This document shows positions 45,768-55,964 of a stretch of 64,000 nt of DNA, piece after piece. Position 1 is the stretch's first letter. Each line of letters opens with the position of its first letter. The position numbers and the translations under genes were made by a program. Origin of the DNA: Pseudoalteromonas sp. N1230-9 (lineage in GTDB: Bacteria > Pseudomonadota > Gammaproteobacteria > Enterobacterales > Alteromonadaceae); the NCBI RefSeq assembly GCF_032716425.1, contig NZ_CP090419.1, forward strand, positions 2,234,001 through 2,298,000, in the 5' to 3' direction. The notes beneath the pieces are model-generated. The model was not told where the DNA came from. It saw only the letters and a list, made by a program, of their open reading frames with translations, and ran no database searches.

Positions 45768-48341
45768 ATGGAAACGTTAATCGAACAAATTAAACAAGGT
45801 AAAGTGTGGCCATTTCCTGGTGGGATTCATCCACCTGGTCAAAAACACGTATCAACAACTCAGTCAATACAACGTTTGCCATTGCCACAAAAGCTGGTTG
45901 TATCGTTAAAACAGCATATTGGCGCAAACGGCAAACTGATTGTCGAAAAAGGCCAGCAGGTCCTTAAAGGCCAAGCATTAACAAAACCAAGTGGAAACTG
46001 GTCTGTACCTGTGCATGCGCCTACCTCAGGTATCATTTGTGAAATATCCCCTATGCCATCAGCGCATCCCTCAGCTTTACCTGAACTCAGCGTAGTTATT
46101 GAACCTGACGGGCTGGATAATTGGTGTGAACTGAAACCTATTAGTGATGCTGCCGCCCTCTCTCATGATGAACTCGTCGATATTATTCATCAAAGTGGTA
46201 TCGCCGGTATGGGCGGAGCAGGCTTTCCAACCTATGTAAAAGCGGACAGCCGCAAAGACATCGATTTTTTAATTGTTAATGCCGTTGAATGTGAGCCTTA
46301 TATTACGGCTGATGATATGTTAATGCGAGAGCATGCGGATGGTATTGTTGCGGGTATTGAGCTAATGCAGCAATTATTAAGCCCTAAGCTAACAATTATT
46401 GGCATTGAAGATAATAAGCCAGAAGCCATTGCTGCTATGACAAAGGCAGCTCAGCACAATCACAATATTATAGTGCAAACAGTGCCAACGGTTTATCCTT
46501 CAGGTGGCGAAAAGCAACTAATAAAGTTACTGACAGGTAAAGAAGTTCCAAATGGCAGTATTCCAGCAGATATTGGTATGCTGGTACAAAATGTCGGTAC
46601 ACTCTTTGCTATTAATCAAGCGGTATTTGAAGGCAAACCATTGATTGAGCGAGTTGTCACAGTCACTGGTAATACAATCCATAAACCAGGTAATGTGTGG
46701 GCTTTACTGGGCACTGAAATTAAGCACTTATTGGATTGCCAAGGTTTCTCTGCTGTCCCACAACAACGTGTTGTTATGGGTGGTCCGATGATGGGCTTTA
46801 CTTTACCAACCGTGCGTATTGGTATAGTGAAAACCACCAACTGTATTTTAGCGCCTGATCATCAAGAGTTGGCTGAACCTGGCGATGAAAAAGCCTGTAT
46901 TCGCTGTAGTGCCTGCGCAGATGCATGTCCGGCCTCTTTATTACCTCAGCAATTACAGTGGTTCGCTAAGTCCAAAGAGTACGACAAGCTAAATGAGCAC
47001 AATTTATTCGACTGCATTGAATGTGGTGCTTGTGCTTATGTATGCCCAAGCGAAATTCCATTGGTACAATATTACCGTGTTGCTAAGGCTGAAATTAAAG
47101 AGCAACAAGCTGAGCAAATTAAGGCTGAACGTGCCAAAGAGCGTTTTGAAGCACGTAAAGAGCGTTTAGAGCGTGAGCAGGAAGAGCGCCAAAACCGTCA
47201 CAAACGTAAACCCGCTGCAAAATCAGATGGCGAAAAACAAAAAGTAGCCGATGCACTTGCGCGTGTTAAATCTAAATCTGATGATAAAGACAGTAAGTCG
47301 GCTGTCGCTGCTGCTATTGCCCGTGCGAAAGCGAAAAAGCAAGGTGCAGAGCTTGAACCTGATAACTCTGAAGTAGCTAGAGAGCGTGCAGCGCGTAAAG
47401 AACAGGCGCGTAAATACAAAGAGCAAAAAGCACAAGAGCAAGGTGAAGAAAGCACCGATAAAGACGATAAAAAGTCTGCTGTTGCCGCCGCTATTGCCCG
47501 TGCTAAAGCGAAAAAAGCCGCACAGGCTGCTGAAGATCACATAGTGGCAGACGCTGCTCCTAAAGATGACAAAAAAGCGGCTGTTGCTGCTGCCATTGCC
47601 CGTGCTAAAGCGAAAAAAGCGGCGCAAGCTGCTGAAAATCAAGATGATGCTGAAGAAGACAGCGCACCAGTCGATGACAAAAAAGCCGCTGTCGCTGCAG
47701 CCATTGCTCGTGCTAAAGCGAAAAAAGCGGCGCAAGCTGCTGAAAATCAAGACAATGCTGAAGAAAATAGCGCACCAGTCGATGACAAAAAAGCTGCTGT
47801 TGCAGCTGCTATCGCCCGTGCTAAAGCCAAAAAAGCAGCTAAAGAGCAAGCACAGAGTGACGACTCTTCAGAGCAAACTAATGATTCAAGTGCTGAGGCA
47901 GATGCCCAGCCACAAGCTGACGCTCCTGAATCTAACGAAGATAAGAAAAAAGCCGCCGTTGCAGCTGCCATAGCTCGAGCCAAAGCGAAAAAAGCCGCTA
48001 AAGAGCAAGCGCAGAGTGACGATTCTTCAGAGCAAACTAATGATCCAAGTGCTGAGATTGATGCCCAGCCACAAGCTGACGCTCCTGAATCTAACGAAGA
48101 CAAGAAAAAAGCCGCCGTTGCTGCAGCTATCGCACGTGCCAAAGCGAAAAAAGCCGCTAAAGAGCAAGTGCAGAGTGATGATTCTTCAGAGCAAATAAAT
48201 GATTCAAATGATGAGGCTGATGCCAAGCCGGAATCTGATGAACCTGAGTCTAACGAAGATAAGAAAAAAGCCGCGGTCGCTCGTGCAATTGCAAGAGCTA
48301 AAGCGAAAAAGTTACAACAAGAAGGAAACGATAAGTCATGA
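45768..48341 (+). CDS. rnfC: Rnf complex NADH-binding subunit RnfC with long repeat tail
   Basis: An 857-residue peripheral subunit with NADH/FMN-binding region (GGIHPPGQKH ~20, GIAGMGGAGFPTYVK ~145) and two 4Fe-4S motifs (CIRCSACADACPAS ~375; CIECGACAYVCPSE ~415). The ATG at 45768 with AGGAG is chosen over an earlier in-frame ATG inside rnfB. The C-terminal ~350 residues are a charged helical extension with eight near-copies of AAVAAAIARAKAKK separated by acidic, Ser/Gln-rich linkers. Such tails occur in gammaproteobacterial RnfC; the number of units varies. Confidence 0.96.
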   Translation: METLIEQIKQGKVWPFPGGIHPPGQKHVSTTQSIQRLPLPQKLVVSLKQHIGANGKLIVEKGQQVLKGQALTKPSGNWSVPVHAPTSGIICEISPMPSAHPSALPELSVVIEPDGLDNWCELKPISDAAALSHDELVDIIHQSGIAGMGGAGFPTYVKADSRKDIDFLIVNAVECEPYITADDMLMREHADGIVAGIELMQQLLSPKLTIIGIEDNKPEAIAAMTKAAQHNHNIIVQTVPTVYPSGGEKQLIKLLTGKEVPNGSIPADIGMLVQNVGTLFAINQAVFEGKPLIERVVTVTGNTIHKPGNVWALLGTEIKHLLDCQGFSAVPQQRVVMGGPMMGFTLPTVRIGIVKTTNCILAPDHQELAEPGDEKACIRCSACADACPASLLPQQLQWFAKSKEYDKLNEHNLFDCIECGACAYVCPSEIPLVQYYRVAKAEIKEQQAEQIKAERAKERFEARKERLEREQEERQNRHKRKPAAKSDGEKQKVADALARVKSKSDDKDSKSAVAAAIARAKAKKQGAELEPDNSEVARERAARKEQARKYKEQKAQEQGEESTDKDDKKSAVAAAIARAKAKKAAQAAEDHIVADAAPKDDKKAAVAAAIARAKAKKAAQAAENQDDAEEDSAPVDDKKAAVAAAIARAKAKKAAQAAENQDNAEENSAPVDDKKAAVAAAIARAKAKKAAKEQAQSDDSSEQTNDSSAEADAQPQADAPESNEDKKKAAVAAAIARAKAKKAAKEQAQSDDSSEQTNDPSAEIDAQPQADAPESNEDKKKAAVAAAIARAKAKKAAKEQVQSDDSSEQINDSNDEADAKPESDEPESNEDKKKAAVARAIARAKAKKLQQEGNDKS
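47281..48320 (+). repeat. Tandem coding repeat in rnfC
   Basis: Eight copies of the AAVAAAIARAKAKK module. The spacing grows toward the 3' end, the last three full units being about 159 bp (53 residues) each and near-identical, so the array has expanded recently by slippage or unequal crossing over in multiples of three. Confidence 0.9.
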
Positions 48342-49393
48342 AACTAACCATGGCGAGTTCGCCGCATAATCATAGCCATAAATCATTAAGCCGCTTAATG
48401 ATCACCGTGATTGCTGCGTGTATTCCTGGCTTAATTGCCCAAGTTTACTTTTTTGGCACCGCAGTTTTAATTCAGCTTACACTCGCTTTAATCACGGTTA
48501 GTGTATGTGAAGCGGCAGTTTTATTGCTACGTAAGCGAAAGGTGTGGCCAACTCTCAGCGATGGCAGTGCATGGCTAACTGCAGTATTGCTAGCATTGAG
48601 CATTCCGCCTTTAGCACCTTGGTGGATTATTGTTATAGGTTGTTTGTTTGCTATTGTTATTGTTAAACAACTATACGGTGGACTTGGCTTCAACCTATTT
48701 AACCCAGCAATGGCCGCTTATGTATTACTGCTTGTCTCGTTTCCGGTGCAAATGACCAGTTGGTTACCTGTGAGTGATTTACTTGCATCGCCTATTAGCT
48801 TTTCACAACAGCTGTCTGTTATTTTCAATGGTTTTACTAGCGCTGGATTTAGCGTAGATCAACTTCGCGTGTCCATTGATGGCACAACGATGGCAACGCC
48901 GCTTGATACCGTTAAAACGGATGTAGCCCATCACCTAACGGTAGCTGAGAGCATGAGTAAGTCTCTTTTTAATGACTGGTTTGGTCTTGGTTGGGGCTGG
49001 GTTAACCTCGGCTTTTTAATCGGTGGTCTTTATTTATTAAAAGCTAAAATCATTAATTGGCATATTCCTGTAAGCTTTCTGGGTGCTTTAACTATATGTA
49101 GTGCTATTGGCTATATAGCATCACCTGGGACAGAGCCTGGCGTGGTATTTCACTTATTCAGTGGTGCCACAATGCTAGGGGCGTTTTTCATCGCGACCGA
49201 TCCTGTGTCAGCATCAACCACAAATAAAGGTCGCTTAATTTATGGTGCCTTAATTGGTCTACTTGTTTACTTAATTCGCACATTTGGTGGTTACCCTGAT
49301 GCTGTCGCTTTTAGTGTGCTTCTGCTAAACATGGCAGTACCATTAATTGACTACTATACACAGCCACGCACTTACGGCCATGGAGTGAAATAA
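48338..49393 (+). CDS. rnfD: Rnf complex membrane subunit RnfD
   Basis: A 351-residue membrane subunit with about nine helices. The covalent FMN-binding threonine lies in FSGATMLGAFFIATDP (~268); GGLGFNLFNPAMAAYVLL (~110) is the family motif. Overlaps rnfC by four bases. Confidence 0.96.
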   Translation: MKLTMASSPHNHSHKSLSRLMITVIAACIPGLIAQVYFFGTAVLIQLTLALITVSVCEAAVLLLRKRKVWPTLSDGSAWLTAVLLALSIPPLAPWWIIVIGCLFAIVIVKQLYGGLGFNLFNPAMAAYVLLLVSFPVQMTSWLPVSDLLASPISFSQQLSVIFNGFTSAGFSVDQLRVSIDGTTMATPLDTVKTDVAHHLTVAESMSKSLFNDWFGLGWGWVNLGFLIGGLYLLKAKIINWHIPVSFLGALTICSAIGYIASPGTEPGVVFHLFSGATMLGAFFIATDPVSASTTNKGRLIYGALIGLLVYLIRTFGGYPDAVAFSVLLLNMAVPLIDYYTQPRTYGHGVK

Positions 49394-50031
49394 TGATCCT
49401 TTCCTCAATGACTAAAAACGGTGGTATCTTAACCGCTTTTGCACTACTTACTACAGGAGCTGTAGCGCTCACTCATAGCCTAACGGCCCAGCGTATAAGT
49501 GACCAAGAAAAGAAGCAGCTCGCCGAGCAACTACAGCAAGTGCTTGACGCTCACCATTACGATAATCAGCTGTATAAAGATTGTGTCATTATTACAGATG
49601 AACGTTTAGGACCCAGACCCGAACAAATTATTTATCGAGCTTATAAAAGCGATAAACCATACGCTCTTGTAATGCGCCATGTTACGCCAAGCGGTTATAG
49701 CGGCGATATTAACTTGCTAACAGCCGTTTTTGCTAATGGTGAAATTGCTGGAGTTCGTGTTACAAAACACGAAGAAACACCTGGGCTTGGCGACAAGGTC
49801 GAAGTAAAAAAATCTGACTGGATCACCTTATTCAAAGGTCAGACTGTGTTAGGTGAAGATGACAATCGTTGGGCTGTTAAAAAAGATGGCGGCCAGTTTG
49901 ATCAATTCACTGGAGCAACGATTACACCACGCGCTGTAGTCGGCTCAGTAAAAGAAGCTGTGCTATTTGCACAAGTTGAATTTGATAACCTATTTGCAGC
50001 AGCTAATGCTTGCCAAGGAGGTCAGGAATGA
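49393..50031 (+). CDS. rnfG: Rnf complex FMN subunit RnfG
   Basis: A 212-residue protein with a single N-terminal membrane helix and a periplasmic FMN-binding domain. The covalent flavin site is [12 protein letters not shown] (~174) and [12 protein letters not shown] (~126) is conserved. Overlaps rnfD by one base and rnfE in ATGA. Confidence 0.95.
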   Translation: MILSSMTKNGGILTAFALLTTGAVALTHSLTAQRISDQEKKQLAEQLQQVLDAHHYDNQLYKDCVIITDERLGPRPEQIIYRAYKSDKPYALVMRHVTPSGYSGDINLLTAVFANGEIAGVRVTKHEETPGLGDKVEVKKSDWITLFKGQTVLGEDDNRWAVKKDGGQFDQFTGATITPRAVVGSVKEAVLFAQVEFDNLFAAANACQGGQE

Positions 50032-50726
50032 GCCAAGTAAAAACCTTATTTAAAGATGGAATGTGGGCTAATAACCCCGCCCTTGTGCAGTTATTAGGCT
50101 TGTGCCCTCTGCTAGCAGTGACTTCTACAGTAACAAACGCTTTAGGTCTTGGTTTAGCAACTTTATTGGTACTTGTTGGTTCTAATGTAACTGTATCGAT
50201 TGTGCGTAACTGGGTACCTAAAGATATTCGTATTCCTGTTTTTGTGATGATCATCGCAGGCTTTGTAACGATTGTGCAGCTGATGATGAATGCCTATACA
50301 TTTGGGCTTTATCAATCTCTTGGTATTTTTATTCCCCTTATTGTGACCAACTGCGCAATTATAGGTCGCGCTGAAGCATTTGCGTCAAAAAATACAGTCC
50401 CCCTTTCAGCCTTTGACGGCTTAATGATGGGCTTAGGTTTTATGCTAGTGCTTGTTGTGCTGGGCGCTATAAGAGAATTAATTGGCCAAGGCACCCTTTT
50501 TGATGGTGCTGATTTGTTGCTCGGCCCATGGGCACAAGCACTGCGTATTGAAGTGTTTAGTTTCGACAATCAATTTTTATTGGCAATTTTACCCCCAGGT
50601 GCCTTTTTAGGTCTTGGTTTGTTAATTGCTGCAAAGAATGTGATTGATAACCAAATAAAATCAAAGCAAGTAGTTACTCCAGAAGTAGAAAAAGGCCCTC
50701 GGGCCCGGGTAACGAGTTTAACCTAA
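50028..50726 (+). CDS. rnfE: Rnf complex membrane subunit RnfE
   Basis: A 232-residue membrane subunit homologous to RnfA, with [20 protein letters not shown] (~9) and [17 protein letters not shown] (~104). The ATG at 50028 with GGAGG upstream is chosen over an earlier in-frame ATG inside rnfG. With RnfA it forms the membrane [2Fe-2S] site. The complex couples ferredoxin/NADH redox to ion movement. Confidence 0.96.
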   Translation: MSQVKTLFKDGMWANNPALVQLLGLCPLLAVTSTVTNALGLGLATLLVLVGSNVTVSIVRNWVPKDIRIPVFVMIIAGFVTIVQLMMNAYTFGLYQSLGIFIPLIVTNCAIIGRAEAFASKNTVPLSAFDGLMMGLGFMLVLVVLGAIRELIGQGTLFDGADLLLGPWAQALRIEVFSFDNQFLLAILPPGAFLGLGLLIAAKNVIDNQIKSKQVVTPEVEKGPRARVTSLT

Positions 50727-50731
50727 AGGAG

Positions 50732-50754
50732 AGCACGCACCGTCACTGCGTGCT
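50732..50754 (+). terminator. Hairpin between rnfE and nth
   Basis: AGCACGCA/TGCGTGCT, 8 pairs with a 7-base loop, in the 39-base gap. The T-run after it is weak, so it could attenuate rather than stop transcription into nth. Confidence 0.5.
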
Positions 50755-50765
50755 TTACACTCACC

Positions 50766-51398
50766 ATGAATAAAGAAAAACGTTATGAGATCTTATCTCG
50801 TCTTCGTGAGCAAAATCCGCACCCAGAAACAGAGCTTGAATACTCAAGCCCGTTTGAATTATTGGTTGCTGTAACCTTATCAGCACAAGCAACGGATGTA
50901 GGTGTTAATAAAGCTACACGCAAACTGTTTCCTGTTGCCAATACGCCACAAGCGATTTTAGATTTAGGCCTTGAAGCCCTACGTGACTACATTAAAACAA
51001 TTGGTTTATTTAACTCAAAAGCCAACAACGTTTATAAAATGTGTGAGATTCTGGTTAATAAGCATAACTCAGAAGTGCCCGAAAACCGTGAAGCCCTTGA
51101 AGCACTCCCTGGTGTGGGTAGAAAAACAGCGAATGTCGTATTAAATACGGCCTTTGGCTGGCCGACAATTGCAGTCGACACTCATATTTTCCGCGTATCA
51201 AATCGCACAAAATTCGCCATGGGTAAAGATGTAGTTGCTGTAGAACAAAAATTAGAAAAAGTGGTACCTAAAGAATTTAAAGTCGATGTGCACCACTGGT
51301 TAATCCTGCATGGCCGCTATGTGTGTACTGCTCGTAAACCTAAATGTGGCAGCTGTATTATTGAAGACTTGTGTGAGTTTAAAGAAAAAACGGAATAG
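50766..51398 (+). CDS. nth: Endonuclease III
   Basis: A 210-residue bifunctional DNA glycosylase/AP lyase. It contains LSAQATDVGVNKATRKLF (~38), the helix-hairpin-helix ALPGVGRKTANVVL with catalytic Lys (~113), DTHIFRVSNR with catalytic Asp (~138), and the C-x6-C-x2-C-x5-C iron-sulfur site CTARKPKCGSCIIEDLC (~187). It removes oxidised pyrimidines. Last gene of the rnf operon, as in E. coli. Confidence 0.97.
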   Translation: MNKEKRYEILSRLREQNPHPETELEYSSPFELLVAVTLSAQATDVGVNKATRKLFPVANTPQAILDLGLEALRDYIKTIGLFNSKANNVYKMCEILVNKHNSEVPENREALEALPGVGRKTANVVLNTAFGWPTIAVDTHIFRVSNRTKFAMGKDVVAVEQKLEKVVPKEFKVDVHHWLILHGRYVCTARKPKCGSCIIEDLCEFKEKTE

Positions 51399-51464
51399 TT
51401 AAATGTTATTTAGGACCTGCATTAGCTAGTTAGGTGTAGTTGAGCTTTATTAGAGAGTGTATAT

Positions 51465-51698
51465 TTAGCCATTCACATTAAGTTTTTTAGATTTGGATAT
51501 AATATCTAAAACGGTTAACTTACTCTCACCACTTAGCTCACCTTCTACTAATGCCATTCTAATTACATCTTTTTCACTCTGATTATGGCAGATCAAATCG
51601 CGGATATAATCACTTGCATTTGAGAATCGACCTGACTCAACTTGGGCATCAATCCATGAACGCATTTCATCTGGAATAGAGATATTTAAAGTTGCCAT
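51465..51698 (-). CDS. ParD/CopG-type antitoxin without visible toxin
   Basis: A 77-residue protein with the ribbon-helix-helix N-terminus of ParD: MATLNISIPDEMRSWIDAQV and GRFSNASDYIRDLI (~23-36). A ParE toxin would be expected just downstream on the minus strand, but only 66 bases remain before nth and no such frame exists. It is therefore an orphan antitoxin. Confidence 0.75.
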   Translation of the reverse strand: MATLNISIPDEMRSWIDAQVESGRFSNASDYIRDLICHNQSEKDVIRMALVEGELSGESKLTVLDIISKSKKLNVNG

Positions 51699-51894
51699 AG
51701 TTAATTCCTATATATTTACAGTCATTAATTATGGCAGATATTGGCAAACATTGACAACAAATATGGTCGGTGAGCACCAATGGTTAATCGTTTTTAGGCG
51801 CTATATGTGTAACATTCTTAACCTTTTCGATCACTCCATAAGCTCATTTTGCACATTGTGCCAAACACAAGACTTGGCACAATGCGCCTAGCCA

Positions 51895-53433
51895 TTATCG
51901 TGGGTTTTGGCTCACCTGCTTTTTAATAAACTCTCGCGTATCATTTAACAGCGACACTCTTGCTGGTTCATGAACATACATCATGTGACCGCCGTGATAA
52001 TAGTGATAGTCAATTTTATCAGCGTATATACCGTGTCTGTTCAAGGTGTATTCTGCATCAAAAAATGGCGTGACAATATCGTAATACCCTGAGGCAACCA
52101 TCACTTTCATTTGTGGATTGCTGCGAAGCACATAAGATAAATCTGGCGCTGTATTGACGTATCTTGGCTCCCATCCTTGTCCATCAGGAGCAGTACGCCA
52201 GCGCCAGTTATCTGATAACTCAGGATCGCCAGGGTTCAGATATTTTCTTTTCCACTGTATGTTTAAATCTGTGCGCATGTATTTCATCAGTGCCGCTTTA
52301 TATGCTGGCCCTATCACTTTTGACGCATCTTGCTTAGGAGCCGCGGTTAAATCATCTCGTTCATCAAGCTTATAACGTCCATCAAGAAAGCCGATGGCGA
52401 CTCCCTCATCACGCAATAACTCTTTAGCGAATCTAAAGGCGTTAATGCGTAAATCAACCTGCTCAATATATTGTTTGCTTAACCCTGTATAACGGTGAAG
52501 ACCGTCAACTATTCGCGTTCTGTCAGTGGTACTAAGCGCATTCCCCTTAAATAATGCTGGTAATAATTCATCAACAGCAAATTGTCGGCTCGCATCAATA
52601 AAAGCTTCAAAATCTCCAGATGTGTCTACTTTTTTATGATACCAAGCAGTTGCAGCAAGTGTGGGTATGTAAGTAATGTAAGAAATGATGTTGTCATCAA
52701 CATAAGGGCTTGAACCTTGATAGTCTAAAGCTTGTGACACAAAAATAATGCCATTTACATTAATCAGGTGTTTATCCATCAGTACTTTAGAAACCGCTGC
52801 TGCTCGAGTTGTACCATAGCTCTCTCCCAATAAAAATATTGGCGCATTCCAGCGGTTTTCTTTTGTTAACCACTGGGCAATAAAATCAGCAATAGAGGCT
52901 GCATCTTGATTTAAGCCCCAAAAAGCTTTGCTTTCAGTGTCACCTAATGCGCGCGAGTAACCTGTACCAACAGGGTCCACAAACACCATATCAGTCACAT
53001 CAAGAATCGTCTCTGACGCATCTTTTAATTCGTAAGGAGCCAACCGAGGATCCGTTGCATTACTTGGTACAACGACTCGTTTAGGACCATATGCGCCCAT
53101 ATGTAACCAATTAGACGATGAGCCTGGGCCACCATTCCAAATAAATGTAATCGGTCTGTTCTTGTTGTCGTTTGCGGCAATGTAATCAAATGAAAAGATA
53201 GCTGCAGTAGGCTCTTCGTTTTTGTTTAATAAATAAGTTTCACCGGCTACAGCTTTGTATTTCAGCTTTGTACCATTAAAGGTGCCTTTATGCTGGGTAA
53301 CGAATTCAGTCGCTTTGGCTATCGACTTCTGACTGTTGTTTGACTTTGATATTTCATCTGCAATAACCGCGTTTGTACAAAACGCAAACAATATAGAGAT
53401 GACTACGGTTTTAAAATTGGCAAAATTCGCCAT
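51895..53433 (-). CDS. S10-family serine carboxypeptidase, secreted
   Basis: A 512-residue protein with an N-terminal signal peptide (~1-25, ending NAVIADE). It has the S10 oxyanion segment FIWNGGPGSSSNWL (~99), the nucleophile region FLLGESYGTTRAA (~201), the acid SGYYDIVTPFFDAEYTL (~447), and the catalytic His in YHGGHMMYVHEP (~481). It should act in the periplasm or outside the cell on peptide C-termini, as part of peptide scavenging. Confidence 0.93.
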   Translation of the reverse strand: MANFANFKTVVISILFAFCTNAVIADEISKSNNSQKSIAKATEFVTQHKGTFNGTKLKYKAVAGETYLLNKNEEPTAAIFSFDYIAANDNKNRPITFIWNGGPGSSSNWLHMGAYGPKRVVVPSNATDPRLAPYELKDASETILDVTDMVFVDPVGTGYSRALGDTESKAFWGLNQDAASIADFIAQWLTKENRWNAPIFLLGESYGTTRAAAVSKVLMDKHLINVNGIIFVSQALDYQGSSPYVDDNIISYITYIPTLAATAWYHKKVDTSGDFEAFIDASRQFAVDELLPALFKGNALSTTDRTRIVDGLHRYTGLSKQYIEQVDLRINAFRFAKELLRDEGVAIGFLDGRYKLDERDDLTAAPKQDASKVIGPAYKAALMKYMRTDLNIQWKRKYLNPGDPELSDNWRWRTAPDGQGWEPRYVNTAPDLSYVLRSNPQMKVMVASGYYDIVTPFFDAEYTLNRHGIYADKIDYHYYHGGHMMYVHEPARVSLLNDTREFIKKQVSQNPR

Positions 53434-53510
53434 GTTTTATTCTCCTTCGCAGGCTTATCTTTATTTTTATCTGTACATGGCTGAGTGGCTTTTACACTCA
53501 CTCTTTACAT

Positions 53511-53562
53511 GAGCATTTTTTCGAGTAGGAAGTCATCCTACTATTTAGCAGAGTAAATGCTC
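53511..53562. promoter_or_regulatory. Nested inverted repeats upstream of the S10 peptidase
   Basis: Outer arms GAGCATTT/AAATGCTC (53511-53518, 53555-53562) enclose an inner GTAGGA/TCCTAC hairpin (53525-53541). They lie about 80 bases ahead of the peptidase start in the 404-bp region divergent to the decarboxylase. Possible structured 5' leader or a terminator-like element; the rest of the region shows nothing else I can name. Confidence 0.35.
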
Positions 53563-53837
53563 TTTATTCACTCAGTGCTTTATTAATCTTTTACTTAAGC
53601 AATTACTTTTACAGCAAGAACATGTAATTTCAACTGTCTCTGCGACTAACGCGCAGAAAAAGCCTATAAGTATAGTTGTAGATTCTTATAACGCTTTTTT
53701 AAAAGGTCACTTTGTAAAACATGCCCTAACAAAAAAGCATAACCTGTATCGGAACAAAAATATCAAAGTATTAATTTCACAAGCTCCAATCCTTTCGTTA
53801 TGCTGTTGAGTAATGTGAAATTTTTATGAGAGTTGCT

Positions 53838-55745
53838 ATGTTACCTTTACTTCGTATCTTGTTAATTGAGCAAGATCCTGCCACCTTGCAAGAGCTTTCA
53901 ACGAACCTAGAAAAAACAATCCCTAATTTTGAGCGTAATGATGTAGATATCGACATTATTGAATGCAGTGAGCTCAAGCAAGCGTTGAAATGTGTAGAGG
54001 AAGATGGCGATATTCAAGCTGTGGTACTTAGTTGGGATGTACTGAACAATGGCGAGCGCACCTATAGTCGCTTTATCGAGCAATTAAAAGGCATACGCCT
54101 TGAGCTGCCTGTCTATGTTATCGGTGACGATACGAAAGGCTTGGAGATAGTCAACGAGTCAGAAGAAATTGAATCTTTCTTTTTTAAAGACGAGGTCATT
54201 TCAGACCCTGAAGCAATCTTGGGCTATATGATCAATGACTTTGATGACCGTTCAGAAACCCCATTTTGGACCGCTTACCGTCGTTATGTCGGTGAATCGA
54301 ACGATTCATGGCACACGCCTGGTCACAGTGGCGGTGCTAGCTTTAGAAATTCTCCGTATATTAAAGACTTTTATCAGTTTTATGGCCGTAACGTATTTGT
54401 TGGCGACCTGTCGGTTTCTGTCGACTCGCTTGGCTCATTATCAGACAGTACCAACACCATAGGCCGCTCTCAAGAATCAGCGGCGGCGACATTTGAAGTA
54501 AAACATACCTACTTTGTTACCAATGGGTCATCCACTTCAAATAAGATTATTTTGCAAACTTTACTGCGTAAAGGCGACAAGGTGATCATCGACCGAAACT
54601 GTCATAAATCAGTACATTACGGCATTTTGCAATCGGCTAGTTTACCTATTTACTTATCGAGTATTTTAAATCCTAAATATGGTATCTTCGCGCCCCCTTC
54701 ATTGGCTGACATTAAGCAAGCGATTGAACAAAATAGCGATGCTAAATTACTGGTTTTAACCGGCTGTACCTACGATGGTCTGCTTAGCGATTTAAAACAA
54801 GTAGTTGAATTTGCACATCAGCACGGTATTAAAGTGTTTATCGACGAAGCGTGGTTTGCTTACTCGCTTTTCCATCCAAGTTTACGCCACTACTCAGCTA
54901 TTAATGCTGGCGCAGACTATGTTACCCATTCGGCACATAAAGTGGTTTCAGCGTTCTCTCAGGCGTCTTATATTCATGTTAACGACCCTGATTTCGATGC
55001 CGATTTCTTCCGTGAGATCTACAGTATTTACGCCAGTACCTCGCCAAAATATCAGCTCATTGCCTCGCTGGATGTATGCCAAAAGCAATTAGAAATGGAA
55101 GGTTATAAATTACTGAATGCTCTGCTGAATCACGTTGCAGAGTTTAAGCAGCAAATGGCTTCACTGAAACATATTAAAGTGCTCGATAAGCAAGATTTCA
55201 TGGATATATTCCCACATTTTAGTGGCGATAACATGGGTCATGACCCGCTGAAGATCCTTATCGATATTAGCGAGTTACCTTATTCATTAAAGGATATTCA
55301 TAAATTCCTATTAGATGAAATTGGCCTTGAAATAGAAAAATACACACACAGCACCATTTTAGTTTTACTGACTCTTGGCGGTACTCGCTCAAAGATCATA
55401 CGTCTTTACAATGCGCTGAAGAAACTCGATAGCGGTAAAGTAAAACTTGCCACTTCAATGAGGCGCACACGCCTACCAGAGAATCTACCCGCTATAGACT
55501 TAGCCTGTATTCCTAGTGATGCATTCTATGGCGAACGTGAATCTGTACCAATTAGCAAAAGTAACAACCGAATTTGTGCCGGATTAGTGACACCTTATCC
55601 TCCTGGTATCCCACTGTTAGTCCCTGGGCAACATATCACTAATGAGCATATCGAATATCTTAAGGAGTTGGCGGGTCAGGGCCTGACAATTCAAGGGAGC
55701 TTTGATGGCGAAATTTATGTACTTAAAGGTAAAGTGAAAAGCTAA
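53838..55745 (+). CDS. Orn/Lys/Arg decarboxylase (fold-type I PLP enzyme)
   Basis: A 635-residue basic amino-acid decarboxylase with a CheY-like wing domain (~1-120: LRILLIEQD, VVLSWD), then the PLP domain with TPGHSGGASFRNSP (~155), VTNGSSTSNKIIL (~228), FIDEAWFAY (~334) and the PLP lysine in HSAHKVVSAFSQASYIHV (K368, matching K367 of E. coli CadA). It is ~80 residues shorter than CadA/AdiA. The ATG at 53838 has GAGAG five bases upstream; an ATG at 53826 is the alternative. Lysine, ornithine or arginine as substrate cannot be decided. No antiporter gene is adjacent, so polyamine synthesis is as likely as acid resistance. Confidence 0.88.
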   Translation: MLPLLRILLIEQDPATLQELSTNLEKTIPNFERNDVDIDIIECSELKQALKCVEEDGDIQAVVLSWDVLNNGERTYSRFIEQLKGIRLELPVYVIGDDTKGLEIVNESEEIESFFFKDEVISDPEAILGYMINDFDDRSETPFWTAYRRYVGESNDSWHTPGHSGGASFRNSPYIKDFYQFYGRNVFVGDLSVSVDSLGSLSDSTNTIGRSQESAAATFEVKHTYFVTNGSSTSNKIILQTLLRKGDKVIIDRNCHKSVHYGILQSASLPIYLSSILNPKYGIFAPPSLADIKQAIEQNSDAKLLVLTGCTYDGLLSDLKQVVEFAHQHGIKVFIDEAWFAYSLFHPSLRHYSAINAGADYVTHSAHKVVSAFSQASYIHVNDPDFDADFFREIYSIYASTSPKYQLIASLDVCQKQLEMEGYKLLNALLNHVAEFKQQMASLKHIKVLDKQDFMDIFPHFSGDNMGHDPLKILIDISELPYSLKDIHKFLLDEIGLEIEKYTHSTILVLLTLGGTRSKIIRLYNALKKLDSGKVKLATSMRRTRLPENLPAIDLACIPSDAFYGERESVPISKSNNRICAGLVTPYPPGIPLLVPGQHITNEHIEYLKELAGQGLTIQGSFDGEIYVLKGKVKS

Positions 55746-55775
55746 GCTTTCGCTTATACCGCGAATACCTCATTG

Positions 55776-55807
55776 TTATGCAGCAATACCTATTGATTGC
55801 TGCATAA
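55776..55807 (+). terminator. Strong hairpin after the decarboxylase
   Basis: TTATGCAGCAAT pairs perfectly with ATTGCTGCATAA over 12 bases around an 8-base loop, 30 bases after the stop. A later CCCTTTT gives only a weak T-run. Probable terminator. Confidence 0.65.
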
Positions 55808-55964
55808 CTTCACCCTTTTCATATCAAACGCTTTACGCTTTGTCTCAATGTTACTGTTCAAGCAATTGAAATAACTTATAATCCATTTTTGAGAGTTTTA
55901 ATACGCAGCCTTACTGCGTTATTAGAGTTGTGCGAATCTAAAGACAAGAAAGAGGATGCTTAAA

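Noticed and set aside
47223..48226. Long minus-strand frames opposite rnfC
   Set aside because: They are a by-product of the Ala/Lys repeat on the coding strand; sequences are low-complexity mirror frames.
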